Source: Candidatus Moranbacteria bacterium GW2011_GWE2_36_40 (GTDB taxonomy: Bacteria > Patescibacteriota > Minisyncoccia > Moranbacterales > GWC2-37-73). Taken from it: 14,484 nt of DNA. The stretch lies in assembly GCA_000991645.1 (NCBI GenBank), contig LBRX01000046.1, positions 1-14,484 of the forward strand. The letters are read 5' to 3'. Each line of letters opens with the position of its first letter. Within the stretch, counting starts at the first letter, position 1. The translations under genes and the position numbers were made by a program. The notes under the pieces are model-generated. The model was not told the DNA's origin. It was given only the letters and a program-made list of their open reading frames with translations, and searched no databases. Shown here in pieces: positions 5,533 through 11,860 of the stretch.

Positions 5533-6345
5533 CATTTCTCTTTTTACGACCTGCCCATTTTCCAATTTTTCAAAACCATACTGTTCAAGTATTTTTCCTT
5601 CCACGTCCTCGAAGTCTTTTCGTTGATTTTCGTGCATTCTAACCTTATCTTTTGTTGGTAAAGTTTTTTCCTGATCCATTTTGATCAATAAAGATTCTTG
5701 AATTCTGTGCAACATGAAATTTAACTCTTTGCAACGAAGTTTGAGTTTTACAACCGGCGGAAGATTTTCGTCCAAAGGATAAAATTTCAACTTTTCAATA
5801 TCAAAGGGAGGAAAGGGATTCAAAGGGGTTAAAGGGTTATCTGATACAGTTGATGCTATCTTTTGATTTAAAGGGTTGTCTGATACAGTTAATGCTATTT
5901 TACAATTCATAGAATTCCCCATTTCTCCCATATCTGCAGTTTCTCTTGTTCCCCTTTCTTCCATTTCCGCAGCTCCTTTTATTTCCCTTTCTCCCATTTC
6001 CGCAGATCCCTTTAATCCTATTTCTCCCATTATCCCCTTTATCTCTGTTAAATCTCTATAAACTCCTCTCCAAATATCATTGCAATCTTCCTCTAACTCA
6101 GCAATTGCACCAATACAAAATCCTAAAAAATCATAATATTCTTTCGTTGTATTCCGTCTCCACCCCTCGACAATATTTTGCTTTCCACTTCTTGCAGATC
6201 TGTCCATCTGATCTGCCAAATCATAAAGAGTTTTTGTTTTTGGAAAAAGATGCGTAAGTTGGTTGCATCTAAGTTGCAATTCTTCGGCTTTTTGATATGC
6301 CAAAAGCTTTCGATAACCATATGGATCTTTATACGGTTTGAGCAT
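5530..6345 (-). CDS. Four-helix-bundle (S23/IVS-type) protein with a large repeat-built insert
   Basis: Matches the four-helix-bundle family first met in 23S rRNA intervening sequences and common in candidate-phyla genomes; its role is unknown. Residues about 34-95 (FPKTKTLYDLADQMDRSARS, then NIVEGWRRNTTKEYYDFL and IAELEEDC) are the family core, and LRCKELNFMLHRIQESLLIKM (about 203-223) is the last helix. Family members are usually near 120 residues; this one has 271. The extra length is mostly residues about 103-182, a low-complexity stretch between helices 3 and 4 (EMGER/EMEER/DMGEM words, then two 13-residue repeats around TVSDNPL). Matching nucleotide words occur in the spacer upstream of the gene, so the insert looks like captured repeat DNA. 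About 45 residues follow the last helix. It sits between hypF and the hydrogenase subunits, with no known link to hydrogenase. No Shine-Dalgarno. Confidence 0.85.
   Translation of the reverse strand: MLKPYKDPYGYRKLLAYQKAEELQLRCNQLTHLFPKTKTLYDLADQMDRSARSGKQNIVEGWRRNTTKEYYDFLGFCIGAIAELEEDCNDIWRGVYRDLTEIKGIMGEIGLKGSAEMGEREIKGAAEMEERGTRETADMGEMGNSMNCKIALTVSDNPLNQKIASTVSDNPLTPLNPFPPFDIEKLKFYPLDENLPPVVKLKLRCKELNFMLHRIQESLLIKMDQEKTLPTKDKVRMHENQRKDFEDVEGKILEQYGFEKLENGQVVKREM
5800..6040 (-). repeat. In-frame repeat insert in the four-helix-bundle gene
   Basis: The clearest unit is a 39-bp tandem repeat (5831-5869 and 5870 to about 5901, core CTGATACAGTTRATGCTAT), encoding two 13-residue copies. Adjacent are GGGATTCAAAGGGGTTAAAG at about 5817 and a series of CCCATTTCTCCCATTTCCGC-like words at about 5920-6035. 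The GGGATTCAAA...AAAGGG wording recurs in the spacer at 6361-6393. Confidence 0.75.
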
Positions 6346-6357
6346 AAAACTAAATTA

Positions 6358-6393
6358 AAAGGGATTAATGGGATTCAAAAGGGCTTAAAGGGT
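6358..6393. repeat. Spacer copy of GGGATTCAAA / TTAAAGGG repeat
   Basis: GGGATTAATGGGATTCAAAA followed by GGGCTTAAAGGGTT closely resembles the sequence inside the neighbouring gene at about 5817-5838. Confidence 0.6.
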
Positions 6394-6399
6394 TGGCGC

Positions 6400-6497
6400 T
6401 GTATTCTGTATTCTGTATTCTGTATTCTGTATTCTGTATTCTGTATTCTGTATTCTGTATTCTGTATTCTGTATTCTGTATTCTGTATTCTGTATTC
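6400..6497. repeat. 14 perfect tandem copies of a 7-bp repeat (TGTATTC)
   Basis: Exactly 98 bp of TGTATTC in 14 uninterrupted identical copies. They lie between the divergent starts of the four-helix-bundle gene (minus) and hypF (plus), ending 79 bases before the hypF ATG. The array reads open in frames without biological sense (CILYSVF period). Perfect copies imply recent expansion by slippage. Confidence 0.97.
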
Positions 6498-6576
6498 ATA
6501 TACCATTTTTTAAATTCCCTTTTATCCCTTTATCCCCATTATACCCTTTTTTGTGCAATAGTGATAGACTTATATT

Positions 6577-7743
6577 ATGCAAGAATTTAAAATAACTAAC
6601 AAAAATAAGGACGTTATCCTGGCCCTCGGCGGCGAGTCGACGGGAAATTTTTCAGCGTACAAAAATGGAAAAATTTATTTTTCCGAAGATTTTGGAGATC
6701 TGCTAGACGACATTAATTATAGTAAATTCAAAAGCGAATTATACAAATTTTTGAAATCTAATAAAATCAAACCAAATATAATCCTTAGCGATTTACATCC
6801 GCTTTTTCATACAACCATACTAGCACAAGAATTAGCCAAAAAGTATAAAGCAAAATATATTCCAGTTCAACACCATCTCGCCCATATATTTTCTGCTATT
6901 GGAGACCAGATCGTGGAGCGTGGAGTGTGTAGCGTGAAGCGTGAAGCACTCGGCATTGCCTGTGATGGAACAGGATATGGCTATGATGAAAAAATTTGGG
7001 GAGGAGAAGCTTTCAAGATACAATACGCAAAATACAATACACAAAATACTAGAATTGGGCACTTGGAAAATCAAATTATGATTGGCGGCGAAATAGCTAT
7101 CAAGGAGCCGGCACGCCTACTAATTTCCATTTTATCAAAATTCTTAGAAAAAAAGGATGCTTATAAATATGTAAAGAAATATTATTCAAAAAATGAATTC
7201 GAACTTCTTTGGAATCAGCTTCAGCAAAATTTCAATTGTATCGAGACTTCCAGCACTGCGCGCATTTTAGATGCAGTTTCGGTTCTTTTAGAATTTTCCA
7301 AAAATGAAAGCCTCAGTAAACATGGTCCTGTAGATTTGTTAGAAAAAAATTCAACAATCCCCTATCAAATAAAACCGGTTGTGGAATTTAATGAAATTGA
7401 AAAAATGTGGATTCTAAAAACCACACCACTCTTTAAATACTTAATAAAAAATTTGCACAAAGATAAAAAACGCCTCGCTGCCACTGCACAGAAATATATC
7501 GCTGACGGACTATTGGAAATCACCCGCAGGTGTCATCCTGAATTTATTTCAGGATCTCGAGAGATACTGAAACAAGTTCAGCATGACAATGTATTTTTTG
7601 CCGGCGGTATGGCGAATAATAAAATTATTTCTTCTATTCTTGAATTAAAAGGGGTTTATACAAATAAAAAAATCCCCCGTGGTGACGCAGGACTTTCTTT
7701 TGGACAAACATTTTATTATCTTTTAACAAATTCGAGGGACTAG
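6577..7743 (+). CDS. hypF: HypF reduced to its Kae1-like carbamoyltransferase domain, with repeat insertions
   Basis: HypF transfers a carbamoyl group from carbamoyl-AMP to the C-terminal cysteine of HypE for the cyanide ligands. This 388-residue product covers only the C-terminal Kae1-like half: ILALGGESTGNFSAYK (about 14-29), SDLHPLFHTT, VQHHLAHIFSAI (HxxxH metal site), ACDGTGYGYDEKIWGGEAF, IAIKEPARLL, TSSTARILDAVS, FFAGGMANNK and GDAGLSFGQTF. The acylphosphatase, zinc-finger and YrdC-like domains of full HypF (about 750 residues) are missing, and a TAG four codons upstream of ATG 6577 rules out extension. Three in-frame stretches look like inserted repeats: about residues 113-124, 148-158 and 319-338. 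No Shine-Dalgarno is seen, and the ATG lies about 6 bases after a possible -10, so the message may be leaderless. It is the only plus-strand gene, convergent with hypE and overlapping it by 21 bases. A different Kae1-like carbamoyltransferase is the alternative; context favours HypF. Confidence 0.88.
   Translation: MQEFKITNKNKDVILALGGESTGNFSAYKNGKIYFSEDFGDLLDDINYSKFKSELYKFLKSNKIKPNIILSDLHPLFHTTILAQELAKKYKAKYIPVQHHLAHIFSAIGDQIVERGVCSVKREALGIACDGTGYGYDEKIWGGEAFKIQYAKYNTQNTRIGHLENQIMIGGEIAIKEPARLLISILSKFLEKKDAYKYVKKYYSKNEFELLWNQLQQNFNCIETSSTARILDAVSVLLEFSKNESLSKHGPVDLLEKNSTIPYQIKPVVEFNEIEKMWILKTTPLFKYLIKNLHKDKKRLAATAQKYIADGLLEITRRCHPEFISGSREILKQVQHDNVFFAGGMANNKIISSILELKGVYTNKKIPRGDAGLSFGQTFYYLLTNSRD
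6912..6947 (+). repeat. In-frame short-word repeat inside hypF (CGTGGAG/CGTGAAG)
   Basis: CGTGGAGCGTGGAGTGTGTA continues as GCGTGAAGCGTGAAGC. The 36 bases (12 codons, VERGVCSVKREA) fall between the metal-binding HHLAH helix and the conserved LGIACDGTGYG strand, where HypF usually has only a few residues. Confidence 0.65.
7018..7049 (+). repeat. In-frame short-word repeat inside hypF (AATACRCAAAATAC)
   Basis: ATACAATACGCAAAATACAA runs on into TACACAAAATAC, giving the codons for YAKYNTQNT between WGGEAF and RIGHL. The period and low complexity match spacer repeats, not conserved HypF sequence. Confidence 0.55.
7531..7588 (+). mobile_element. 58-bp palindromic element inserted in frame in hypF
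   Basis: TGTCAT (7531-7536) pairs with ATGACA (7583-7588) to close an element containing three small hairpins: CCTGAA/TTCAGG, ATCTC/GAGAT and CTGAA/TTCAG. This gives a cloverleaf-like fold. It is translated in frame as HPEFISGSREILKQVQHDN (from about residue 320), just before the conserved FFAGGMANN strand. The element resembles the dispersed palindromic repeats described in Rickettsia that sit inside coding genes and encode this kind of peptide. It is non-autonomous, with no transposase nearby. The identification rests on structure and remembered similarity. Confidence 0.8.
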
Positions 7744-8712
7744 CTTTCCTCTGGGCATCTCTATTGGTCGCAAAGATCCAAGAACTGTTTTGAGAAATAC
7801 ACCTTTACCCTTTTCGACGTGTCCAATTATTTTAGCTTCAGGATTGAATTTTTTAAGAATTTGCAAAACTTTTTTAGCATCTTTTTCGGACACAGCGCAA
7901 ATAAATCTTCCTTCGGAGGCAAATGACAAAACGTCAATTCCCAAGAGGCCAGCTATTGCAAAAGTTTCTTTTTTGTATGGAAGTAATTCTTCCTCAAGAA
8001 CAATTTTTGCTTTTGATTTTTCAGCAATTTCAATAATATTAGCAGAAAGTCCTCCCCTAGTAGGATCCTTGGCAGCATGAACATATTTTGCAATTGCTTG
8101 CATTTCTTTGTTGAGTGTTTTTGAATCGCTAACAACTTTTGTTTTATAATTAAAGCGTGAACTTAAGAGTGCAACTGTGTGTTCTCCAAGATCTCCTGAA
8201 GAAATAACAACGTCACCGATTTTTGCCCCTGAATTTGAAATTATTTTTTTGGTCAATCCAACTCCTGCAGTTGTAATTTCAATCTTATCCAGTTTACCTT
8301 TTGGCAAAACCTTTGTATCACCCGTTACAATTGGAACGCCTGCTTCGCGTGACATTTTTTGAATTGATTCACTTATTTTCAAAAGATCCTTCATGGGAAA
8401 TCCTTCTTCAATAACCATGCTTAATGATAATCCTTGTGGCACAGCACCCATCATCGCCAAATCATTAATTGTGCCACAAACTGCAATTTTTCCAATATCA
8501 CCACCTGGAAAAAAAATTGGATCAACAATATACGCATCTGTCGTAAAAACTAGATGCTGATTTCCAATCTTAAGAGTTGCACCATCGTCCATCTGGTTTT
8601 TCCATTTTCCCTTATCGCTAATAACATTTCTAATCAACGAAATAAGTTCGGATGATTTTTGTCCGCCTCCGCCATGATCCAGCTCAATATTGTCAGCTTT
8701 ATTTATTGTCAT
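7723..8712 (-). CDS. hypE: Hydrogenase maturation protein HypE (thiocarbamate dehydratase)
   Basis: HypE, a PurM-like ATP-dependent enzyme, dehydrates the carbamoyl group placed on its C-terminal cysteine into a thiocyanate, the source of the Fe-CN ligands. The 329 residues start with LDHGGGGQKSSELI and include DDGATL, FTTDAYIVDPIFFPGGDIGK, CGTINDLAMMGA, PIVTGDTKVLPKG and HAAKDPTRGGL. They end in PRIC, so the acceptor cysteine is the last residue (329), as required. The start is ATG 8712, five bases after the hypD stop. The 3' end overlaps the convergent hypF end by 21 bases, so the enzyme and its carbamoyl donor partner are transcribed toward each other. Complete, with no missing motif. Confidence 0.97.
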   Translation of the reverse strand: MTINKADNIELDHGGGGQKSSELISLIRNVISDKGKWKNQMDDGATLKIGNQHLVFTTDAYIVDPIFFPGGDIGKIAVCGTINDLAMMGAVPQGLSLSMVIEEGFPMKDLLKISESIQKMSREAGVPIVTGDTKVLPKGKLDKIEITTAGVGLTKKIISNSGAKIGDVVISSGDLGEHTVALLSSRFNYKTKVVSDSKTLNKEMQAIAKYVHAAKDPTRGGLSANIIEIAEKSKAKIVLEEELLPYKKETFAIAGLLGIDVLSFASEGRFICAVSEKDAKKVLQILKKFNPEAKIIGHVEKGKGVFLKTVLGSLRPIEMPRGKLVPRIC

Positions 8713-8717
8713 ATATA

Positions 8718-9761
8718 TTATTTTGCATATCTAAAATAATTATTGCATGCACCCTCGTCTGAAACCATGCACGGTCCATACGGTTTTTCTGGTGTGCAAG
8801 TTTTTCCAAACATTGGACACCTTTCAGGAGTGATAAGCCCACGAATAACTTCACCACAACGACAGCCGGTGGGTTTTTTAGATTTAGAAATATCCATTTT
8901 TGATAAAATATCCCTATATTTTATTTTTGCATTTAATTTTGGATTTTTAACTTCCAACCCAGAATTTGGAATTATTCCAAAACCGCGCCAATTACCTTCA
9001 CCAATCTCAAAATAATCCGCAATCATTTTTTGTGCAACCCTATTTCCCTCTTTTTTAACAAGTCTTACATATTCGTTTTCAACCTCCCTTCGCCCATCCC
9101 TAATCTGACAAAGAATCATATATATTCCAACCAAGACATCTTGGGCTTCAAAACCAGTGATGACCTGGGCAATATTCATATGCTCATAAGGCTCAGTTCC
9201 AACAATTGCTGAAACATGTCCAGGGCTTATGAAACCATCTATTTTTATTTCCCCCATGGAAAGCAAGGCATCCATAGCAGGAAGAAAAAGTTTATGTGTT
9301 GAATACACTGTTAAACCATTTTTTAAAGCCAGCGCCGTCATCGGAGTTGTCGTATCAAAACCCAGCCCAAAAAAAACCAGATTTGGAAATTCCTTCTTTA
9401 TTTTAAGAGATTCCTCCACTGAATACACAGAAAAAACTTTTGCTCCTTGAGCGCCTGCTTGTTCCAAACTACCAAGAAAACCCGGCACACGAAGCACGTC
9501 GCCATATGTTGCAATTGGAATTCCCGCCTTGGCCAAATGAACTACTGCGTCAATATCCTCTTGTGCTGTCACACAAACAGGACATCCAGGACCAGTTAGC
9601 AGTTTTATATTTTTCGGCATCAATTGCCTGATTCCATTTTTACCAATAGCCTGAGTATGCGTACCACAGACCTCCATCAATGCCACACCTCTCTTAATTT
9701 GAGAAGCTACATTATGAATTTTTTTCAATATTTCCCTGAATGATTCTGTTTCCTTTTTCAT
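8718..9761 (-). CDS. hypD: Hydrogenase maturation protein HypD (Fe-S scaffold)
   Basis: HypD carries a [4Fe-4S] cluster and, with HypC, holds the iron while CN and CO ligands are attached. The 347 residues contain the three signature blocks: MEVCGTHT (Cys32), GPGCPVC (Cys60, Cys63) and the C-terminal cluster CRCGEVIRG, CPMFGKTCTPE, GPCMVSDEGAC. The start at ATG 9761 lies inside the end of hypC, a 50-base overlap in another frame that suggests translational coupling. It is followed after five bases by hypE. Length and all key cysteines are normal. Confidence 0.97.
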   Translation of the reverse strand: MKKETESFREILKKIHNVASQIKRGVALMEVCGTHTQAIGKNGIRQLMPKNIKLLTGPGCPVCVTAQEDIDAVVHLAKAGIPIATYGDVLRVPGFLGSLEQAGAQGAKVFSVYSVEESLKIKKEFPNLVFFGLGFDTTTPMTALALKNGLTVYSTHKLFLPAMDALLSMGEIKIDGFISPGHVSAIVGTEPYEHMNIAQVITGFEAQDVLVGIYMILCQIRDGRREVENEYVRLVKKEGNRVAQKMIADYFEIGEGNWRGFGIIPNSGLEVKNPKLNAKIKYRDILSKMDISKSKKPTGCRCGEVIRGLITPERCPMFGKTCTPEKPYGPCMVSDEGACNNYFRYAK

Positions 9762-9954
9762 ATTCTTTTAAGACTTCCCAAGCATCTTGACTTGTTAATT
9801 GCTCAATTGCAAATCCTGCGTGCACAATCACATATTCTCCAACTTTTATTTCTGGCACAAGTGAGATGTTTACAACTTTTTGCACACCATCAAAATCAGC
9901 AGTTGCCTGCTGATTGTTAATTTCAATAATTTTTCCTGGAAATGCTAGACACAT
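9712..9954 (-). CDS. hypC: Hydrogenase maturation chaperone HypC
   Basis: Small OB-fold chaperone that pairs with HypD for Fe(CN)2CO assembly and then delivers it to the large subunit. The 80-residue product begins MCLAFPGKI, with the essential N-terminal Cys2 exposed once the initiator methionine is removed, and keeps the conserved HAGFAIEQL (His45). It overlaps hypD by 50 bases. The start has no Shine-Dalgarno; the bases just before ATG 9954 read ACTTCCTT. First gene of the hypCDE run. Confidence 0.96.
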   Translation of the reverse strand: MCLAFPGKIIEINNQQATADFDGVQKVVNISLVPEIKVGEYVIVHAGFAIEQLTSQDAWEVLKEYEKGNRIIQGNIEKNS

Positions 9955-9973
9955 AAGGAAGTTACAAACTAAA

Positions 9974-10055
9974 AGTGCAAAACTAAAGGTAATTTAGTTT
10001 ATCTTTTATTTTTTTGTATTTTACATTTTTCTCTTTAAACTTCAAGCTTTGCACT
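9974..10055. repeat. Spacer between fba and hypC with inverted words
   Basis: AGTGCAAA (9974-9981) and TTTGCACT (10048-10055) form an 8-bp inverted pair, and AACTAAA/TTTAGTT (9981-9996) form a smaller hairpin. The stretch also holds T-rich runs. It could serve as a weak processing or termination structure between the aldolase and hypC, but no clear intrinsic terminator is visible. Confidence 0.4.
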
Positions 10056-10060
10056 CTCTG

Positions 10061-10990
10061 CTATTCTTCACCAATCTCATCAGTTTTAAGGGTGTGAGTT
10101 TCTTCATTTTTTGAATGATTAGAAATACTACATTTTCCGGCACTGCAAAAATCAATCATTTTTTTCTGAACCGTTTTTTTTACTTCCTCTTGAGCATCAC
10201 CTAATATTTTTCTAATATCAAAAGCTATTTCGTCCTTCTTGTGCACAGTCTTTATTATGCTGTTCACAAAAGCCACGCGCGTTGCGGTATCAACATTGAA
10301 GCAGCAAATTCCTCTTGCAACAGCTTCTTTTACTCTTCCATTTTCCCAATCAGATGCTCCATGCAAAATAAGCGGGACAGAAACTTTTTCTCTTATTTTT
10401 GAAAGTCTTTCGTAATCAGGTTCTTTTCTTTCTTTCACAAAACCATGCGCATTTCCAATTGCAACAGCAAGAGCATCCACCCCTGTTTGAGCAACAAACT
10501 CTGCCGCCTCTTCCGGCTTTGTCATGTACAAATCCCAATCAACTTCTCCTGCTTCCATTTCTCCAATATACGGCACACTTCCCAATTCTCCCTGAACATC
10601 AACTCCTTTTTCATGACAATATTCAACAACATTTTTTGTTACAGACACATTATCTGAAAAGTTTTTTCTCGAACCATCAATCATGACAGAGTTAAAACCA
10701 ATTTCCACGCATTTTTTGCAAATATCGAAACTTTTTCCATGATCGAGATGAATTCCAACTGGAATTTCCGGGGCATAAAGCTCTGCACAATTTTTCACAA
10801 TATTAAAAATCTGTCTTCCACCTGCATATTCCATCGTTTTCTCAGTAATCTGAATTATAACAGGACTTTTCAATTCCTTGGCAGCTTCAATAATAGCCCT
10901 GGTTGTTTCCATGTTAGTCGTGTTGAAGGCACCAACAGCATAGCCACCGTTCATTGCATCTGTTAGAATTTTTTTGACTGATGTTATCAT
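10061..10990 (-). CDS. fba: Fructose-1,6-bisphosphate aldolase, class II
   Basis: Zinc-dependent cleavage of fructose 1,6-bisphosphate to dihydroxyacetone phosphate and glyceraldehyde 3-phosphate. The 309 residues include GGYAVGAFNTTNMETTRAI and HLDHG (81-85, catalytic Asp83, zinc ligand His84). They also include QGELGSV (Glu near 135), IGNAHG (His182), ILHGAS (His210) and FNVDTATR, the FbaA arrangement. About 25 polar residues follow the usual end (from FCSAGKCSISN on). The start is ATG 10990 (MITSVKKILTDAMNGGYAVG). Upstream lies a duplicated 14-bp repeat instead of a ribosome site. It is followed by hypC and preceded by tpiA, with which it shares the triose-phosphate step. Confidence 0.96.
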   Translation of the reverse strand: MITSVKKILTDAMNGGYAVGAFNTTNMETTRAIIEAAKELKSPVIIQITEKTMEYAGGRQIFNIVKNCAELYAPEIPVGIHLDHGKSFDICKKCVEIGFNSVMIDGSRKNFSDNVSVTKNVVEYCHEKGVDVQGELGSVPYIGEMEAGEVDWDLYMTKPEEAAEFVAQTGVDALAVAIGNAHGFVKERKEPDYERLSKIREKVSVPLILHGASDWENGRVKEAVARGICCFNVDTATRVAFVNSIIKTVHKKDEIAFDIRKILGDAQEEVKKTVQKKMIDFCSAGKCSISNHSKNEETHTLKTDEIGEE

Positions 10991-10998
10991 AATTCAAC

Positions 10999-11026
10999 GA
11001 TCAAGGATCAGTGATCAAGGATCAGT
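10999..11026. repeat. Tandem 14-bp duplication upstream of fba
   Basis: GATCAAGGATCAGT occurs twice with no gap (10999-11012, 11013-11026). It lies within 9-36 bases of the fba start, separating a GAGAGG word from the ATG. The duplication length equals that at 3146-3173, but the sequence differs. Confidence 0.85.
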
Positions 11027-11060
11027 ATTAAATACCTCTCATTGTTCATTGCCTTTTGGT

Positions 11061-11855
11061 TTATTTATTGTTCACTGCTCCTTGTTCACTGCTCACTGAT
11101 ATTATTTCTGCTATCTTAACAAGTTCCATTGGAATTAAACTTTCTCTTCCCACCAACACGCCATCCATTCCCGGATCAATGCATAGTTGTTTTGCGGTTG
11201 TCACTTTCACACTACCGCCATACAAAACCTTAATTTTATCAGCAAGCTGAAGTCCATATTTTTCAGCAAATATTTTTCTGAGTAAAATTCTTGTTTCCAA
11301 AATTTCATCACTAGTCGGAATTGAATCACTACCAACAGACCAAACTGGTTCATAGGCAATAACGACAGAAGCAACTTTTGCTGAAGAAATATCAGCCAAT
11401 CCCTCCACGATTTGCTGAACAATAATTTGAGCTGCAAATCCACTGTCTCGCTCTTCTCTTGTTTCTCCGACACAATAAATTGCAACAAGCCCAGCACTTA
11501 TGACTGCTTTTATTTTTGAATTTGCAGTTTCATTTGTTTCGCCAAAATATTTTCTGCGCTCACTGTGACCAATAATCACAAATTCGACTCCCATATCCTT
11601 AAGCATTGTTGCAGAAATCTCTCCAGTATATGAACCTCGCTCCTCCCAAAAGATATTTTGAGCTCCAATAGAAACCGTTTTTGTTTTTGTTTTTTTGACA
11701 AAACTTTCCACATGAACAGATGGCGGACAAATCACTATTTTCGAATCCAACAATTTCTTGGCTTTTAATTCTTTTTTAAATGATTCAAAATAACGATCAC
11801 GCTCAGCAATCGTGAGCAAGTTCATCTTCAAATTTCCAACTATTAATTTCTGCAT
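11061..11855 (-). CDS. tpiA: Triose-phosphate isomerase
   Basis: Interconverts the two triose phosphates made by aldolase. The 264 residues carry GNLKMN (Asn8, Lys10; the usual tryptophan of NWKMN is leucine), IGAQN, IIGHSERR (catalytic His97), AYEPVWSVGS (catalytic Glu169), LYGGSV (222-226) and DGVLVGRESL. The last ten residues (SSEQGAVNNK) translate a spacer repeat (11070-11103) that also occurs upstream of gap, so the native C-terminus probably ended near EIISV. The start is ATG 11855, five bases after the stop of the upstream membrane-protein gene. It lies directly before fba on the same strand. Confidence 0.96.
   Translation of the reverse strand: MQKLIVGNLKMNLLTIAERDRYFESFKKELKAKKLLDSKIVICPPSVHVESFVKKTKTKTVSIGAQNIFWEERGSYTGEISATMLKDMGVEFVIIGHSERRKYFGETNETANSKIKAVISAGLVAIYCVGETREERDSGFAAQIIVQQIVEGLADISSAKVASVVIAYEPVWSVGSDSIPTSDEILETRILLRKIFAEKYGLQLADKIKVLYGGSVKVTTAKQLCIDPGMDGVLVGRESLIPMELVKIAEIISVSSEQGAVNNK
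11070..11103. repeat. Short-word repeat covering the tpiA 3' end
   Basis: TGTTCACTGCTCCTTGTTCACTGCTCACTGAT-type words belong to the same vocabulary as 2738-2777, in the opposite orientation. They supply the final codons of tpiA. Confidence 0.7.
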
Positions 11856-11860
11856 ATTTT

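Noticed and set aside
6400..6497. CRISPR array
   Set aside because: Units are 7 bp and contiguous with no spacers; no cas genes are nearby.
6178..6590. Plus-strand ORFs rich in CILYSVF repeats before hypF
   Set aside because: They are only the translation of the 7-bp tandem array.
9974..10055. Intrinsic terminator between fba and hypC
   Set aside because: The inverted words are short and far apart, and no stem is followed by a T-run on the minus strand.
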